Assembly (NCBI GenBank): GCA_017390475.1
Contig: JAFPBO010000026.1
Coordinates: forward strand, 1 to 64,000
Length of the DNA: 64,000 nucleotides
Origin: Loktanella sp.
Lineage (GTDB): Bacteria > Pseudomonadota > Alphaproteobacteria > Rhodobacterales > Rhodobacteraceae
Direction of reading: 5' to 3'
The notes below the pieces were generated by a model that searched no databases, had not been told where the DNA came from, and saw nothing but the letters and a program-made list of their open reading frames with translations. The position numbers and the translations under genes are program-made. Positions 1-9,047 of the stretch are shown here, in pieces (within the stretch, counting starts at the first letter, position 1; the number at the start of each line of letters is the position of its first letter).

Positions 1-292
1 CCTCAGAATTTCTTCTTACCGCCCTCCAAAACTTCCCGTCGTTCCCAACCGTCCGTCCCGTCCTGCGCCCCGTCGTCTGCATCTCTGCGCCGCCGGTGAG
101 GGGGGTTCTACGGTTAGTAGCACACACCCGCAACCCCCTTTTTGAAGAAAGATGCATTTTTTATGACATCCCCTGATTTTTTCATGTTTTGAGGGGGTTA
201 GAGTAATTTACGTTCGCCGACCCTAGGAAGATTTGCAATTTTGTTAGGCGGAGTGAAAACAGAACACAGGCGATATCAACTTACCCCCAGCC

Positions 293-301
293 TTATACAC
301 A
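293..301 (+). promoter_or_regulatory. Consensus DnaA box (TTATACACA)
   Basis: The nonamer TTATACACA matches the consensus TTATNCACA exactly. It sits in the AT-rich non-coding left edge, about 50 kb from dnaA itself. I found no second perfect box nearby, so it may be part of an origin that continues to the left, a titration site, or chance. Confidence 0.45.
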
Positions 302-394
302 ACACGGACCGGGTTTGGCATCAACATCACGCCCTGGAATCTGTGAATCACCACGAATGGGCCCGGAAATCACCGGTGAATCATCGAAAATGCA

Positions 395-422
395 AAACCC
401 GGCCTCGATCATGGCCGGGTTT
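395..422 (-). terminator. Intrinsic terminator of msrPQ
   Basis: Perfect 10-bp stem AAACCCGGCC/GGCCGGGTTT with an 8-nt loop, just after the msrQ stop. On the minus strand the stem runs into a T-rich stretch (TTTTGCATTTT), the layout of a Rho-independent terminator. Confidence 0.75.
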
Positions 423-447
423 GCGAGTCGATCTGACGATATCTGCC

Positions 448-1065
448 TCAGGCCGGTTGTTTGCGACCCGGTAGACTCACATAGCGAGTCGCCACCAACC
501 CGATGATCACCGCCAGATAGATGATCGGTTCCCACTGGAACCCGCGCACCAGCCAGATGTAATGCACCGCCCCCAGAACAGCCGCCACATAAGACAGCTT
601 ATGCAATTGCCGCCACGCAGCCGCCCCCATCTTGCGGATCGCCAGATTGTTGGAGGTGACCGCCAGCGGCACCAACAACAAAAACCCGGCCATCCCGATC
701 GTCACATAGGGACGTTTGACAATCTCGGTCCAGACATTGGCCAGATTGCGCACATCCAGAACCGCGAAGACCAGAAAATGCGCCAGCACGAAAAAGAATG
801 CCGACAGACCAATCGCGCGGCGGAACTTGATCAGGTTCACCCCCGTCCATTTGCGCAGCGGCGTCACCACCAGCCCCGCGACCAGCAGGATCAGGGCGAT
901 TTCGCCGTAGCTGCGTTCCAGCACATTGATCGGTTCAACCAGATAGGGACCCATCTGGTTGAGCGCGCGCCAGAACTCCCATCCCGCATAGGCGGCGGCG
1001 ACGATATAAAGTGGCCAGGCAGGGACCTTGCGCAACGCGCCGTTGATCGTGGCTGAAATACTCAT
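448..1065 (-). CDS. msrQ: MsrQ, heme-binding membrane subunit of the MsrPQ methionine sulfoxide reductase
   Basis: Inner-membrane b-type cytochrome (YedZ family) that passes quinone-derived electrons to periplasmic MsrP for repair of oxidised methionines in envelope proteins. The 205-residue product has the family length. About six hydrophobic segments are visible, with conserved histidines in LAHFLVF and LHKLSYV and in AVHYIW, the expected heme ligands. It starts 21 bases after msrP stops, so the two are co-transcribed with msrP first, and a strong terminator follows. Identification is from overall family pattern and from the partner gene. Confidence 0.93.
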   Translation of the reverse strand: MSISATINGALRKVPAWPLYIVAAAYAGWEFWRALNQMGPYLVEPINVLERSYGEIALILLVAGLVVTPLRKWTGVNLIKFRRAIGLSAFFFVLAHFLVFAVLDVRNLANVWTEIVKRPYVTIGMAGFLLLVPLAVTSNNLAIRKMGAAAWRQLHKLSYVAAVLGAVHYIWLVRGFQWEPIIYLAVIIGLVATRYVSLPGRKQPA

Positions 1066-1086
1066 GACATATCTACCCGGACCGGA

Positions 1087-1986
1087 TCAGTAGAATACTG
1101 ACAGGTCCATCCCTTCATAAAGGCTGGCCACTTCATCATAACCGTTGAACATCAGCGTGTCCTGCCGCGCAGCAAACAGACCGCCGCCAATACGCCGCTC
1201 TGACCCTTGGCTCCAGCGCGGATGATCCACATTGGGGTTCACGTTACTATAGAAACCATATTCGCGCGCGTTGATCCCGGCCCAGGTATTCGGCGGCTCC
1301 TGATCGGTCAGGGTGATGCGGACAATCGACTTGATCGATTTGAACCCATATTTCCACGGCACGACAAGACGGATCGGCGCGCCGTTCTGATTGGCCAGCG
1401 GTTCGCCATAGATCCCTGTCGCCATGATCGCCAGCGGATGCATCGCCTCATCAATCCGTAGACCTTCGACATAGGGGAAATCCAGCACGCCGCGCTGCAC
1501 GCCAATCATATTCTCGGGCTGAACCACGGTTTCAAAGGCGACATAACGCGCACCGAACTGGACACCGACCTGACCCAGAATATCGGCCAGTTCAATGCCG
1601 TTCCAGGGGATCACCATCGACCAGGCCTCGACACAGCGGAAACGGTAGATGCGTTCTTCGACCGTCAACCCCGCCAGCAGATCACCCAAAGCATAGGTGC
1701 CGGGGCGATCCACCAGACCGTCCACAGTGATCGACCAAGGTGATGTGACAAGTTGATGGGCATTGGCGGCGGGGTCCGATTTGCCCGTGCCGAATTCAAA
1801 GAAATTGTTGTAGCTGGTGATTTCTTCCAGCGTGTTGGGTTCCATATTGGATTGCGCCTGCGCGTTGCCGACAAGGCCAATCGCCCCAAGCCCGGCGGTG
1901 CCCGCCAGAATCTGGCGACGGTTCAGATATTGCGCTTTGGGCGTCACATCCGCATGCGTCAGGTCGTTCTTCCAGCGATAGGCCAT
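1087..1986 (-). CDS. msrP: MsrP, periplasmic molybdopterin methionine sulfoxide reductase
   Basis: Catalytic subunit of MsrPQ (YedY family), which reduces protein-bound methionine sulfoxide in the periplasm. The N-terminus carries a twin-arginine signal ([17 protein letters not shown], about residues 21-37), as expected for a folded cofactor protein exported by Tat. The cysteine in YRFRCVEAW (about residue 118) is the Mo ligand of the family. Length 299 residues is normal. It is the first gene of the msrPQ operon and is divergent from a fasciclin gene, with a 274-bp shared upstream region. An inverted repeat (TTGTC, 9-nt spacer, GACAA, 2006-2024) lies just upstream of the start and overlaps an AT-rich stretch that could be its -10 element. 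Confidence 0.95.
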   Translation of the reverse strand: MAYRWKNDLTHADVTPKAQYLNRRQILAGTAGLGAIGLVGNAQAQSNMEPNTLEEITSYNNFFEFGTGKSDPAANAHQLVTSPWSITVDGLVDRPGTYALGDLLAGLTVEERIYRFRCVEAWSMVIPWNGIELADILGQVGVQFGARYVAFETVVQPENMIGVQRGVLDFPYVEGLRIDEAMHPLAIMATGIYGEPLANQNGAPIRLVVPWKYGFKSIKSIVRITLTDQEPPNTWAGINAREYGFYSNVNPNVDHPRWSQGSERRIGGGLFAARQDTLMFNGYDEVASLYEGMDLSVFY

Positions 1987-2185
1987 TGCTCTCTCCTTTG
2001 GTCAGTTGTCTTTATATACGACAAAAACAGTGCAATGGTTTCTCACGTTGCTGCCAGCCTCTGAAATGTTGCAGTTTCCCACATTATTTTCACGTGATTT
2101 CACGGCAGGGTGATTTGAAATCCTGACTGTCACGGGCTTAGTGCGCGCGCTTTTTCGGTCAAGCGCGCTCGGCGGGAATCCCCTC

Positions 2186-2214
2186 TGATCCACACGCAAA
2201 CCGACACGTAGAAA
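2186..2214 (+). promoter_or_regulatory. Possible RpoE (ChrR-type sigma-E) promoter for the fasciclin gene
   Basis: TGATCC is followed after 17 bases by TAGAAA, about 45 bases upstream of the fasciclin start. The Rhodobacter singlet-oxygen sigma factor RpoE uses TGATCC with a TA-rich -10 about 18 bases away, so the match is close, with spacing off by one. My recollection is that fasciclin genes have been reported in that regulon; this is supporting inference only. Confidence 0.35.
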
Positions 2215-2260
2215 GCCCGATGCCAACGCAAAGGCATTTCAAATGAAAGAGGAAATTACC

Positions 2261-2737
2261 ATGCTACGCAGAACTTTCATCGCACTTGCCACGACAACCG
2301 CAATGTCTTCGGTTGCTTTCGCCGATAACCACCAGATGGATATCGTCGACACCGCCGTCGCAGCAGGCACATTCACCACACTGGTCGCCGCTGTTGAGGC
2401 CGCCGGTCTGGTCGACACGCTGAAAAGCGAAGGTCCGTTCACCGTCTTCGCCCCTACTGACGAAGCTTTCGCAGCCCTGCCAGAAGGCACCGTTGAAAGC
2501 CTGCTGGCCGATCCGGAAGCACTGGCCGCAGTCCTGACGTACCACGTTGTGGCTGGTTCCGTCATGTCCACCGACCTGACTGACGGCATGACAGCGACAA
2601 CCGTGAACGGCGCTGACGTCACCATCGGCACCGAAGGTGGCGTGACCGTAAACGACGCCAATGTCGTGACCGCAGACATCGAAGCATCGAATGGCGTGAT
2701 CCACGTCATCGACGCAGTGATCCTGCCCCCAATGTAA
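2261..2737 (+). CDS. Secreted fasciclin (FAS1) domain protein
   Basis: A 158-residue protein made of a signal peptide ([21 protein letters not shown]) followed by one FAS1 domain. The two conserved FAS1 blocks are visible: [17 protein letters not shown] around residue 55 and the closing [14 protein letters not shown] near the C-terminus. FAS1 domains mediate adhesion or protein-protein contacts, and no enzymatic role is implied. I chose the ATG at 2261 over one 18 bases upstream because AAAGAGGA lies at the right distance and the signal peptide begins there. The product is very acidic with few basic residues after cleavage. Its promoter region may respond to sigma-E, which would fit its divergent neighbour msrPQ, an oxidative-damage repair system. 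Confidence 0.9.
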   Translation: MLRRTFIALATTTAMSSVAFADNHQMDIVDTAVAAGTFTTLVAAVEAAGLVDTLKSEGPFTVFAPTDEAFAALPEGTVESLLADPEALAAVLTYHVVAGSVMSTDLTDGMTATTVNGADVTIGTEGGVTVNDANVVTADIEASNGVIHVIDAVILPPM

Positions 2738-2759
2738 GATCTGTCCCCTTGGACAAGGC

Positions 2760-2787
2760 AAAGCCCCGGTTACTGACCGGGGCTTTT
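2760..2787 (+). terminator. Terminator between fasciclin gene and clpB
   Basis: Stem AAAGCCCCGGT / ACCGGGGCTTT with a 5-nt loop followed by TTTTT-C-G on the plus strand. It ends the fasciclin transcript. It also lies directly after the clpB stop on the other strand, where it may act weakly because the T run there is short. Confidence 0.85.
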
Positions 2788-2791
2788 TCGT

Positions 2792-5404
2792 TTAATGGAG
2801 CGGCAGGTTGGGTGGCGCGACCCGGCTGCTGGTGGCGACCCTGTCACCGACGACCAGCCCTTCCGGCCCTGCCGTCACCTTGACCGCAGCCCCTTCCGTG
2901 ACGTCGCCGCCAAGGATCATCTCGGCCAGCTGGTCTTGCAATGCGCGCTGGATCACCCGTTTCAGCGGACGCGCCCCGAACACCGGATCATAACCTTCAT
3001 CCGCCAGCCATTGCAGCGCGGCCTGATCCAGATCGAGGTGGATATTCCGCCCGGCCAGCCGTTTTTCCAGCAGACCCAACTGAATCGTCACGATCCCCGT
3101 CATATCCTCGCGCGCCAGGCGGTCAAAGATGATCGTCTCATCCAGACGGTTCAGGAATTCCGGGCGGAAATGCCCGCGCACTGCCTCCATCACATCGCGT
3201 TTCGCGGCGCTGGAATCCACCCCATCGGGCAATTGGCTCAGCGCCTGCGCGCCAAGGTTCGAGGTCAGAATGATCAGCGTCTGTTTGAAATCGACGTGTC
3301 GGCCCTGCCCATCGGTCAGCACACCGTCGTCCAGCACTTGCAACAGCACGTTGAACACATCGGGATGCGCCTTCTCAACCTCATCAAACAGGATCACCTG
3401 ATAGGGGCGCCGCCGCACCGCCTCGGTCAGCACGCCACCTTCATCATAACCGACATAGCCCGGAGGCGCGCCGATCAGCCGTGACACCGCATGTTTTTCC
3501 ATGAATTCGGACATATCGATCCGCACCATGGCGCTGTCATCATCGAACAGATATTCGGCCACCGCCTTGGTCAATTCGGTTTTCCCGACGCCGGTCGGCC
3601 CGAGGAAGAGAAACGACCCAAGCGGGCGGTTTTCGTCATTCAAACCCGCCCGCGCGCGGCGCACGGCATTGGCGACGGCGCGCACGGCGGATTTCTGGCC
3701 GATCACGCGCTTGCCCAATTCCTCTTCCATGCGCAGCAGCTTGTCGCGTTCGCCTTCCAGCATCTTCGACATCGGAATCCCAGTCCAGCGTTCGACGACT
3801 TCGGCGATCTGTTCGGGGCGCACCGCCTCTTCGACCATCAGGTCGTCGTTGGCCTCAACTTCTGCCAGTTTGCGCTCAAGCTGCGGGATCACGCCATAGG
3901 ACAGCTCCCCCGCCTTCGCCAGATTGCCTTCGCGCTTGGCGATATCCAGATCGGCGCGCGCGCGGTCCAGCCGCTCCTTGACGCCACGGGTATCTTCCAG
4001 CTTGTCACGCTCGGCCTGCCATTTCACCGTCATCTCTGACGCGCGGTCCTGCACATCGGCCAGTTCCTTTTCCAGCTTTTCGAGCCGGTCCTTGGACGCC
4101 TTGTCGTCTTCTTTCTTCAACGCCTCCGCCTCGATCTGCAATTGCAGGATCTGTCGGTCGAGCGCGTCGAGTTCTTCGGGCTTGCTGTCCACTTCCATCC
4201 GCAGACGGCTGGCGGCCTCGTCCATCAGGTCGATGGCTTTGTCCGGCAGGAAACGGTCAGTGATATAACGATGCGACAGCGTCGCCGCCGCAACCAGCGC
4301 CGAATCCGAAATCCGCACGCCGTGGTGCAACTCGTATTTCTCCTTGATCCCGCGCAGGATGCTGATCGTGTCCACGACAGTCGGTTCTTCCACCAGCAGC
4401 GGCTGGAACCGCCGCGCAAGCGCTGCGTCCTTTTCCACATATTTGCGGTATTCGGCCAAGGTTGTCGCACCGATACAATGCAATTCCCCCCGCGCCAGTG
4501 CGGGTTTGATCAGATTGGCCGCATCCATCGCGCCATCAGCCTTGCCCGCGCCAACCAGCGTGTGCATCTCATCGATGAACAGGATGATTTCACCAGCGGC
4601 GGCTTCGATTTCTTTTAGAACAGCCTTCAGCCGTTCCTCGAACTCACCGCGATATTTCGCCCCGGCGATCAGCGCCCCCATATCCAGCGCCATCAGTTTC
4701 TTGTTGCGCAGGGATTCCGGTACATCGCCGTTGACGATACGCAGCGCCAAGCCTTCGGCAATCGCCGTTTTCCCGACACCGGGTTCCCCGATCAGCACCG
4801 GGTTGTTCTTGGTCCGGCGTGACAGCACCTGCATCGCACGGCGGATTTCCTCGTCCCGGCCAATGATCGGGTCGATCTTGCCTTGCTCGGCAGCTTCGGT
4901 CAGATCGCGGGCATATTTCTTCAGCGCGTCAAAGCCATCTTCGGCGCTCGCACTATCAGCGGTGCGGCCTTTGCGCATATCGTTGATCGCGGCATTCAAG
5001 GCTTGGGCTGTGACACCACCGGCATCCAGCGCATCCTTGGCCTTGGATTTCACCAGCGCCAGCGCAGTCAGCAGCCGTTCCACCGGCACGAAACTATCGC
5101 CCGCCTTTTTGGCGATCTTCTCAGCCTCATCCACCACCTTGGCGGTGACATTGTCCAGATAGACCTGCGCGGCATCGCCCGTGACCTGCGGCAGCTTGGC
5201 AAGGCTTGCGTTGACCGCAGCCAGCACATCGGCAGGACGGCCACCGGCACGGGTGATCAGATTGGCGGCAAGGCCTTCTTCATCGTCCATCAAGGCTTTC
5301 AGCAGATGCTCCGGCGCCAACCGTTGGTGGCTTTCACGGATCGCAATCGTCTGGGCGGATTGGATAAAACCGCGCGACCGCTCTGTGAACTTATCTAAGT
5401 TCAT
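2792..5404 (-). CDS. clpB: ClpB, ATP-dependent protein disaggregase
   Basis: Hexameric AAA+ chaperone that, with DnaK, pulls proteins out of aggregates after heat or oxidative stress. The 870-residue product shows the full domain order: N-terminal ClpN domain (about 1-145), first AAA+ module with Walker [10 protein letters not shown] (about residue 205), a coiled-coil middle domain rich in K/E/D (about 405-520), second AAA+ module with Walker [10 protein letters not shown] (about 605), and the C-terminal domain. AAAGGAG precedes the ATG. Single-gene unit with a heat-shock-type promoter about 80 bases upstream. The antisense strand contains long open frames that are composition artefacts. Confidence 0.98.
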   Translation of the reverse strand: MNLDKFTERSRGFIQSAQTIAIRESHQRLAPEHLLKALMDDEEGLAANLITRAGGRPADVLAAVNASLAKLPQVTGDAAQVYLDNVTAKVVDEAEKIAKKAGDSFVPVERLLTALALVKSKAKDALDAGGVTAQALNAAINDMRKGRTADSASAEDGFDALKKYARDLTEAAEQGKIDPIIGRDEEIRRAMQVLSRRTKNNPVLIGEPGVGKTAIAEGLALRIVNGDVPESLRNKKLMALDMGALIAGAKYRGEFEERLKAVLKEIEAAAGEIILFIDEMHTLVGAGKADGAMDAANLIKPALARGELHCIGATTLAEYRKYVEKDAALARRFQPLLVEEPTVVDTISILRGIKEKYELHHGVRISDSALVAAATLSHRYITDRFLPDKAIDLMDEAASRLRMEVDSKPEELDALDRQILQLQIEAEALKKEDDKASKDRLEKLEKELADVQDRASEMTVKWQAERDKLEDTRGVKERLDRARADLDIAKREGNLAKAGELSYGVIPQLERKLAEVEANDDLMVEEAVRPEQIAEVVERWTGIPMSKMLEGERDKLLRMEEELGKRVIGQKSAVRAVANAVRRARAGLNDENRPLGSFLFLGPTGVGKTELTKAVAEYLFDDDSAMVRIDMSEFMEKHAVSRLIGAPPGYVGYDEGGVLTEAVRRRPYQVILFDEVEKAHPDVFNVLLQVLDDGVLTDGQGRHVDFKQTLIILTSNLGAQALSQLPDGVDSSAAKRDVMEAVRGHFRPEFLNRLDETIIFDRLAREDMTGIVTIQLGLLEKRLAGRNIHLDLDQAALQWLADEGYDPVFGARPLKRVIQRALQDQLAEMILGGDVTEGAAVKVTAGPEGLVVGDRVATSSRVAPPNLPLH

Positions 5405-5480
5405 GTCTTTTCTCCTTTGTTAAGCGCCCGGTGACGGTCATGCCCGACTTTGCGGCACATGCCCAATTGGGCCTCATACG

Positions 5481-5511
5481 ATAAATGGGTGGAGCTGATT
5501 GATTGCGCAAG
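5481..5511 (-). promoter_or_regulatory. RpoH-type heat-shock promoter of clpB
   Basis: On the minus strand CTTG (5511-5508) is followed by 18 bases and then CCCATTTAT (5489-5481). This fits the alphaproteobacterial sigma-32 pattern CTTG-N17/18-CCATnT. It would give a leader of about 70 nt before the clpB start. ClpB is a classic RpoH target. Confidence 0.6.
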
Positions 5512-5557
5512 ACCAAGCCACAGGCTAGACCGCAACAAACACATAAGGATTGCCAAG

Positions 5558-6274
5558 ATGCCAGATGACCGCCTGATCGTTGCGATGGATCTGCCCAATG
5601 TCGTGGCCGGGCTGGAACTGGCAGCCGCCCTTGGCGACAGCGTCAGTTTCTACAAGATCGGGCTGGGCATGCTGACAGGTGGCGGGCTGGCGCTGGCCAA
5701 TGAACTGAAGCAGGATCAAGGCAAACGTATCTTCCTCGATATGAAACTCTTCGACATCGGTGCCACGGTCGAGGCTGCGGTGCGCGGCATCGCCCAGTTC
5801 GATCTGGATTTCCTGACGGTCCATGGCGACCCGCATGTGGTGCGCGCAGCGCGCGAAGGGGCGGCAGGGTCGGATATGAAAATCCTCGCCGTGACGATCC
5901 TGACCTCGCTGGACCGCGGTGATCTGGATGCGTCCTGCATGAAAGCGGGCGATCTGACCGATCTGGTGCAGGAACGCGCCGGGATCGCCTTGATGAACGG
6001 CGCCGATGGGGTGATTGCCTCACCGCAAGAGGCCGCCTTGATCCGAGCCCTGCCAGAATCCGCAGGCAAGCTGATCGTCACCCCCGGTGTGCGCCCTGTC
6101 GGCGCTGACCTCGGTGATCAGAAACGTGTCATGACCCCGGCACAGGCCATCGCGAATGGCGCAGATCACGTCGTCGTCGGACGCCCGATCTGGCAAATGG
6201 CCGATCCGAAAGCCGCCGCCGACAGCATCCTGCGCGAATTGTTATCCCCGCAGGCCACAGCCCCTAATCGTTGA
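5558..6274 (+). CDS. pyrF: PyrF, orotidine 5'-phosphate decarboxylase
   Basis: Last step of de novo UMP synthesis, converting OMP to UMP in the cytosol. The 238-residue protein shows the TIM-barrel signature FLDMKLFDIGATV with the catalytic lysine/aspartate cluster, and the phosphate-binding end TPGVRP...GADHVVVGRPI. I chose the ATG at 5558 because AAGGA lies 8 bases upstream and the protein then begins with the conserved DRLIVAMDLP strand; longer upstream frames are not needed. The 3' end overlaps the end of the convergent nfeD-like gene by 11 bases. Confidence 0.96.
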   Translation: MPDDRLIVAMDLPNVVAGLELAAALGDSVSFYKIGLGMLTGGGLALANELKQDQGKRIFLDMKLFDIGATVEAAVRGIAQFDLDFLTVHGDPHVVRAAREGAAGSDMKILAVTILTSLDRGDLDASCMKAGDLTDLVQERAGIALMNGADGVIASPQEAALIRALPESAGKLIVTPGVRPVGADLGDQKRVMTPAQAIANGADHVVVGRPIWQMADPKAAADSILRELLSPQATAPNR

Positions 6275-6536
6275 TATCGGTTTCCCAGACCTTGACCTGC
6301 CCTTTGCGCAGCGCAAAAAACCGGCGCATCGCCAGATAGGACAAAAGCGACAGCACCGCAAAGATCACCAGCGTCAGCGCCAGCCCGATGCCAGACACGC
6401 CGATCAGGATCAACAATCCCATCAGCCCCGCGCCGATGGCGAAGCCCAGAAAGATATAGCCGGGGATCAACACCTCTGCCGTTGCCAGCACGAGGGCGGC
6501 TGACATCCAGACCCACCATTCTGCCCACAATGTCAT
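6264..6536 (-). CDS. Short NfeD-like membrane protein
   Basis: A 90-residue protein with two or three hydrophobic segments (TAEVLIPGYIFLGFAIGAGLMGLLILI and following) and a short basic tail. It resembles the membrane part of NfeD, including the typical PGYIFLGFAIGA pattern, but most of the C-terminal OB-fold is absent. NfeD partners with SPFH/stomatin proteins, and here it directly follows qmcA with one base between them, so the two form an operon. Role: membrane-domain or quality-control partner, inferred from the pairing. Confidence 0.8.
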   Translation of the reverse strand: MTLWAEWWVWMSAALVLATAEVLIPGYIFLGFAIGAGLMGLLILIGVSGIGLALTLVIFAVLSLLSYLAMRRFFALRKGQVKVWETDIND

Positions 6537-6537
6537 A

Positions 6538-7428
6538 TCAGCGCCCCTTCAACATCTTGAACGCATCGGCAAAAGCATCCAGCGCATTGGCGGGCAAGAC
6601 CACGGTCTGGTTCCCCTGCCCCGCGCCCATCTTGGATATCGCCTCGACCTGTTTCAGCGCGACCTGATATTGCGCCGCTTCCAATCCGTTCTCAGCAATC
6701 GCGACAGCAACAACCTGCGTCGCATAGGCCTCCGCATCTGCCAGCACGCGGCGTGCCTTGGCCTCCTGCTCTGCCGCGTAAAGATCAGCATCCGCCTGCA
6801 ATTCGACCGACCGTTTCTTGCCCTCGGCCTCGGTCACCTGCGCCCGGCGCGCGCGTTCGGCGTTCAACTGCTGCAACATCGCCGCACGGGTTGCCTGATC
6901 AAGGTTCACGTCCAGAATCTCGGCCCGCGTCACCTCGATCCCCCAATCATCGACCTGCTGGGCGACCTGTTCGCGCACCGCCTCGATCAACCGGCTGCGG
7001 TTGGCCTGCACCTGATCCAGCTCCATCCGGCCAATCTCGGATCGGACGATCCCCGCAACAGTCGTCGCAATCGCCGCATCCACATCGCGAATCCTATAAA
7101 CCGTCTTTTCCGGTTCGATAATCCGGTAGAAGACCGAGGTTTCGACCTGCACCAACACGTTATCCGAGGTGATCGCATCCTGCGTCATCGGCGGCAATTG
7201 GCGTTCCAGCACCGACACTTTATGCCGGACGCGATCCAGAAACGGCACGATGAAATTGATGCCGGGGCCCAGCACCGATTGCAGACGGCCCAGACGTTCA
7301 ACCACATATTTCTCGGATTGCGGGACGATCCGCACACCGGCCATGATGCAGATGATGATGAAAACGGCCAGCACGAAATACACGATATTGGCCCCGATCA
7401 TCTCGGCGATAAAGGGATCGGGGTTCAT
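6538..7428 (-). CDS. qmcA: SPFH/stomatin-like membrane protein (QmcA type)
   Basis: Membrane-anchored SPFH (band 7) protein thought to build oligomeric membrane scaffolds and modulate membrane proteases such as FtsH. The 296-residue product has one N-terminal transmembrane helix (NIVYFVLAVFIIICIMAGV), the SPFH domain with the typical GPGINFIVPFLDRV and TSDNVLVQVETSVFYRI blocks, and a long Glu/Ala/Arg-rich coiled coil (about 175-250). It is followed immediately by its usual partner, an nfeD-type gene. The specific role in this organism is not shown by the sequence. Confidence 0.9.
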   Translation of the reverse strand: MNPDPFIAEMIGANIVYFVLAVFIIICIMAGVRIVPQSEKYVVERLGRLQSVLGPGINFIVPFLDRVRHKVSVLERQLPPMTQDAITSDNVLVQVETSVFYRIIEPEKTVYRIRDVDAAIATTVAGIVRSEIGRMELDQVQANRSRLIEAVREQVAQQVDDWGIEVTRAEILDVNLDQATRAAMLQQLNAERARRAQVTEAEGKKRSVELQADADLYAAEQEAKARRVLADAEAYATQVVAVAIAENGLEAAQYQVALKQVEAISKMGAGQGNQTVVLPANALDAFADAFKMLKGR

Positions 7429-7455
7429 GAGTGTATCCTGTCTGTTGCTGCGACT

Positions 7456-8712
7456 TTACTTAAGCACAGGGGCCGCCGTTTGCAATTGCGCCGCCGCAGA
7501 GGCATTGCTGCGAAACCGGGCCATGACAGCCGCACCAATCGAATCCGCCGTGGCCGGGCTCAAGGTCCAGCCCAGATGGCCGTGGCCGGTGTTATAGAAC
7601 ACGCGGTCATTCTTGCCCGGCCCCACACGCGGCATCATATTGGGCATCATCGGGCGCAGCCCCGCCCACGGCACGCAGTTTTCGGTGGAAACATCGGGAA
7701 AATGCGTCTCGCACCATGCGATCAGCGGGCGCACCCGGCGTTCCAGAATATCACGGTTCTCACCGTTGAATTCCGCCGTGCCAGCAATGCGCAGCCGGTC
7801 CTGACCCAGACGGGATGTGACGATCTTCGCCTTGTCATCCAACAGCGATGTCGTCGGTGCCGCCGCCTGACTGGCCGCATCATTCAGATTGACGGTGATG
7901 GAATAGCCTTTGACCGGATAGATATTGACCCGATCCCCCAGCTTGGCCGCGAATTTGCGGCTGGCGACACCGGCGGAAATGACGATCCCGTCAAACCGGG
8001 CCTCATCGCCACATTCGACATAAACCCCGTCATCCTTGACATGCAGATCAGTGACAGGCGCACCCAGACGGAACTGCACGCCCTGAGTCTTCAGCCATTC
8101 CGCCAGCCCCATGGTGAATTTATGGATATCCCCGGTGCTGTCGCTTTCGGTCCAGAACCCGCCGATGATATCGCCGCGCAGGGTGGGTTCACGCGCCAGC
8201 ACCTCATCCACCGTCAATTCACGGCGGTCCAGCCCGCCTTCGCGCAACAGACCATTCACCATACGGGCATGGCGCAGATCCTTGTCGGTCTTGTAGAAAT
8301 GCAAAATCCCCGCCGGGCTGAAATCGAAATCCACACCGGACTTTTCCGCCATCTCGGCCAGCCCCGCACGGGCCGCAACCGCCAGACGGGCAGTCTTGAC
8401 CGTATTGGATTTGTAATTCGGGATATTGCCCAGAAATTCCATCATCCAGCTGACCTTGTGCCAACCGGGGCGCGGGTTCACGAACAAAGGCGCATCGCCC
8501 TGCAACATCCATTTGATGCCTTTCAGCACCGTGGACCATTGATTCCAGACTTCTGCGTTGGAGGCACTCAACTGCCCGCCATTGGCAAAGCTCGTTTCCA
8601 TCCCGGCATAACGCTGACGGTCATAGACCGTCACGTCGAACCCACGAATCATCAGGGAATAGGCAGTGGTGACGCCGGTAATCCCGGCACCGATAACAGC
8701 AATCGAAGGCAT
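7456..8712 (-). CDS. dadA: D-amino acid dehydrogenase small subunit (DadA-like FAD oxidoreductase)
   Basis: FAD-dependent deaminating dehydrogenase that oxidises D-amino acids (classically D-alanine) to 2-oxo acids and passes electrons to the respiratory chain. The product has 418 residues. It begins with the dinucleotide-binding GxGxxG strand (IAVIGAGITGVTTAYSL), keeps the DadA signature METSFANGGQLSASNAEVW near residues 40-60, and ends with the substrate-domain block PRVGPGKNDRVFYNTGHGHLG. I set the start at the ATG preceded by GGAGAA and immediately followed by the FAD strand; longer forms run into the riboswitch. Expression is very probably controlled by the tandem glycine riboswitch directly upstream, which raises the possibility that glycine or a related amine is a physiological substrate or signal. 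Confidence 0.9.
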   Translation of the reverse strand: MPSIAVIGAGITGVTTAYSLMIRGFDVTVYDRQRYAGMETSFANGGQLSASNAEVWNQWSTVLKGIKWMLQGDAPLFVNPRPGWHKVSWMMEFLGNIPNYKSNTVKTARLAVAARAGLAEMAEKSGVDFDFSPAGILHFYKTDKDLRHARMVNGLLREGGLDRRELTVDEVLAREPTLRGDIIGGFWTESDSTGDIHKFTMGLAEWLKTQGVQFRLGAPVTDLHVKDDGVYVECGDEARFDGIVISAGVASRKFAAKLGDRVNIYPVKGYSITVNLNDAASQAAAPTTSLLDDKAKIVTSRLGQDRLRIAGTAEFNGENRDILERRVRPLIAWCETHFPDVSTENCVPWAGLRPMMPNMMPRVGPGKNDRVFYNTGHGHLGWTLSPATADSIGAAVMARFRSNASAAAQLQTAAPVLK

Positions 8713-8756
8713 GGCTTTTCTCCGCCAATCAGGCGCTTGCGCGCATTCGCCCCCGC

Positions 8757-8920
8757 CGTCGCTGTGCCTGAGAGATTCACCCAATCGTGGGCTTGCTCCT
8801 TCGGCGGACCATTCAAGGTCTCTCTTCGGCGTGTTGCACCCCAACCGGTCCTTTGTGCCTGAGAGTGACCGGGGCGGTTGCTCCTTCGGCGACGGACATC
8901 CGTTCTCTCCCGGATGGCGT
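8757..8920 (-). promoter_or_regulatory. Tandem glycine riboswitch (gcvT motif) upstream of dadA
   Basis: Read on the minus strand there are two successive aptamers. Each contains the conserved GCCGAAGGAGC (plus-strand copies of its complement at 8795-8805 and 8880-8890) and each ends in CTCTCAGGCA (complement at 8765-8774 and 8856-8865). Each opens with a GAGAG-containing strand pairing to the latter. This is the classic cooperative two-aptamer glycine riboswitch. Only about 45 bases separate it from the dadA start, and GCGC-rich pairing options there overlap the ribosome binding site, so control is probably at translation. That last point is inference. Confidence 0.93.
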
Positions 8921-8970
8921 GTATTGCGGCAGCGATAGGTGAAACATCGCAGCCGCGCAAACAAATTCCC

Positions 8971-9010
8971 GCATCTTCCGAGCCTAAATATCCCCGCCGG
9001 AGGCATAAAG
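8971..9010. repeat. Dispersed intergenic repeat, copy 1
   Basis: Consists of GCATCTTCCGAGCC, a 3-base joint and ATATCCCCGCCGGAGGCATA followed by AAG and a T-rich stretch. The same two halves recur at 19299-19376 with a stem-loop between them. Such short elements lie between genes in many Rhodobacteraceae. Confidence 0.6.
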
Positions 9011-9047
9011 TCTCTTTTTTGTGCACCCATACCGCCTATGATGCGCC

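Larger units (their letters stand above)
1..447. other. AT-rich left-edge region without a supportable gene
   Basis: No reading frame here has a convincing start, length or family resemblance. Frames open at the left edge close within about 175 bases, so the tail of a gene entering from outside cannot be excluded. Positions about 130-200 are markedly AT-rich compared with the rest of the window and are bracketed by an inverted repeat (AACCCCCT near 131 and GAGGGGGTT near 190). A DnaA box and the msrPQ terminator lie further right and are listed separately. Confidence 0.4.

Noticed and set aside
2..176. Tail of a gene entering from the left edge
   Set aside because: All three plus-strand frames stay open for some distance but none gives a recognisable protein end, and the minus-strand frame is stopped near 100. 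Cannot be decided without the flanking sequence.
2795..5398. Long open frames on the plus strand opposite clpB
   Set aside because: They mirror the codon pattern of clpB in high-GC DNA, have no family resemblance and no ribosome binding sites.
6670..8862. 730-codon plus-strand frame across qmcA and dadA
   Set aside because: His/Arg/Gln-rich shadow sequence spanning two genuine minus-strand genes and part of a riboswitch.
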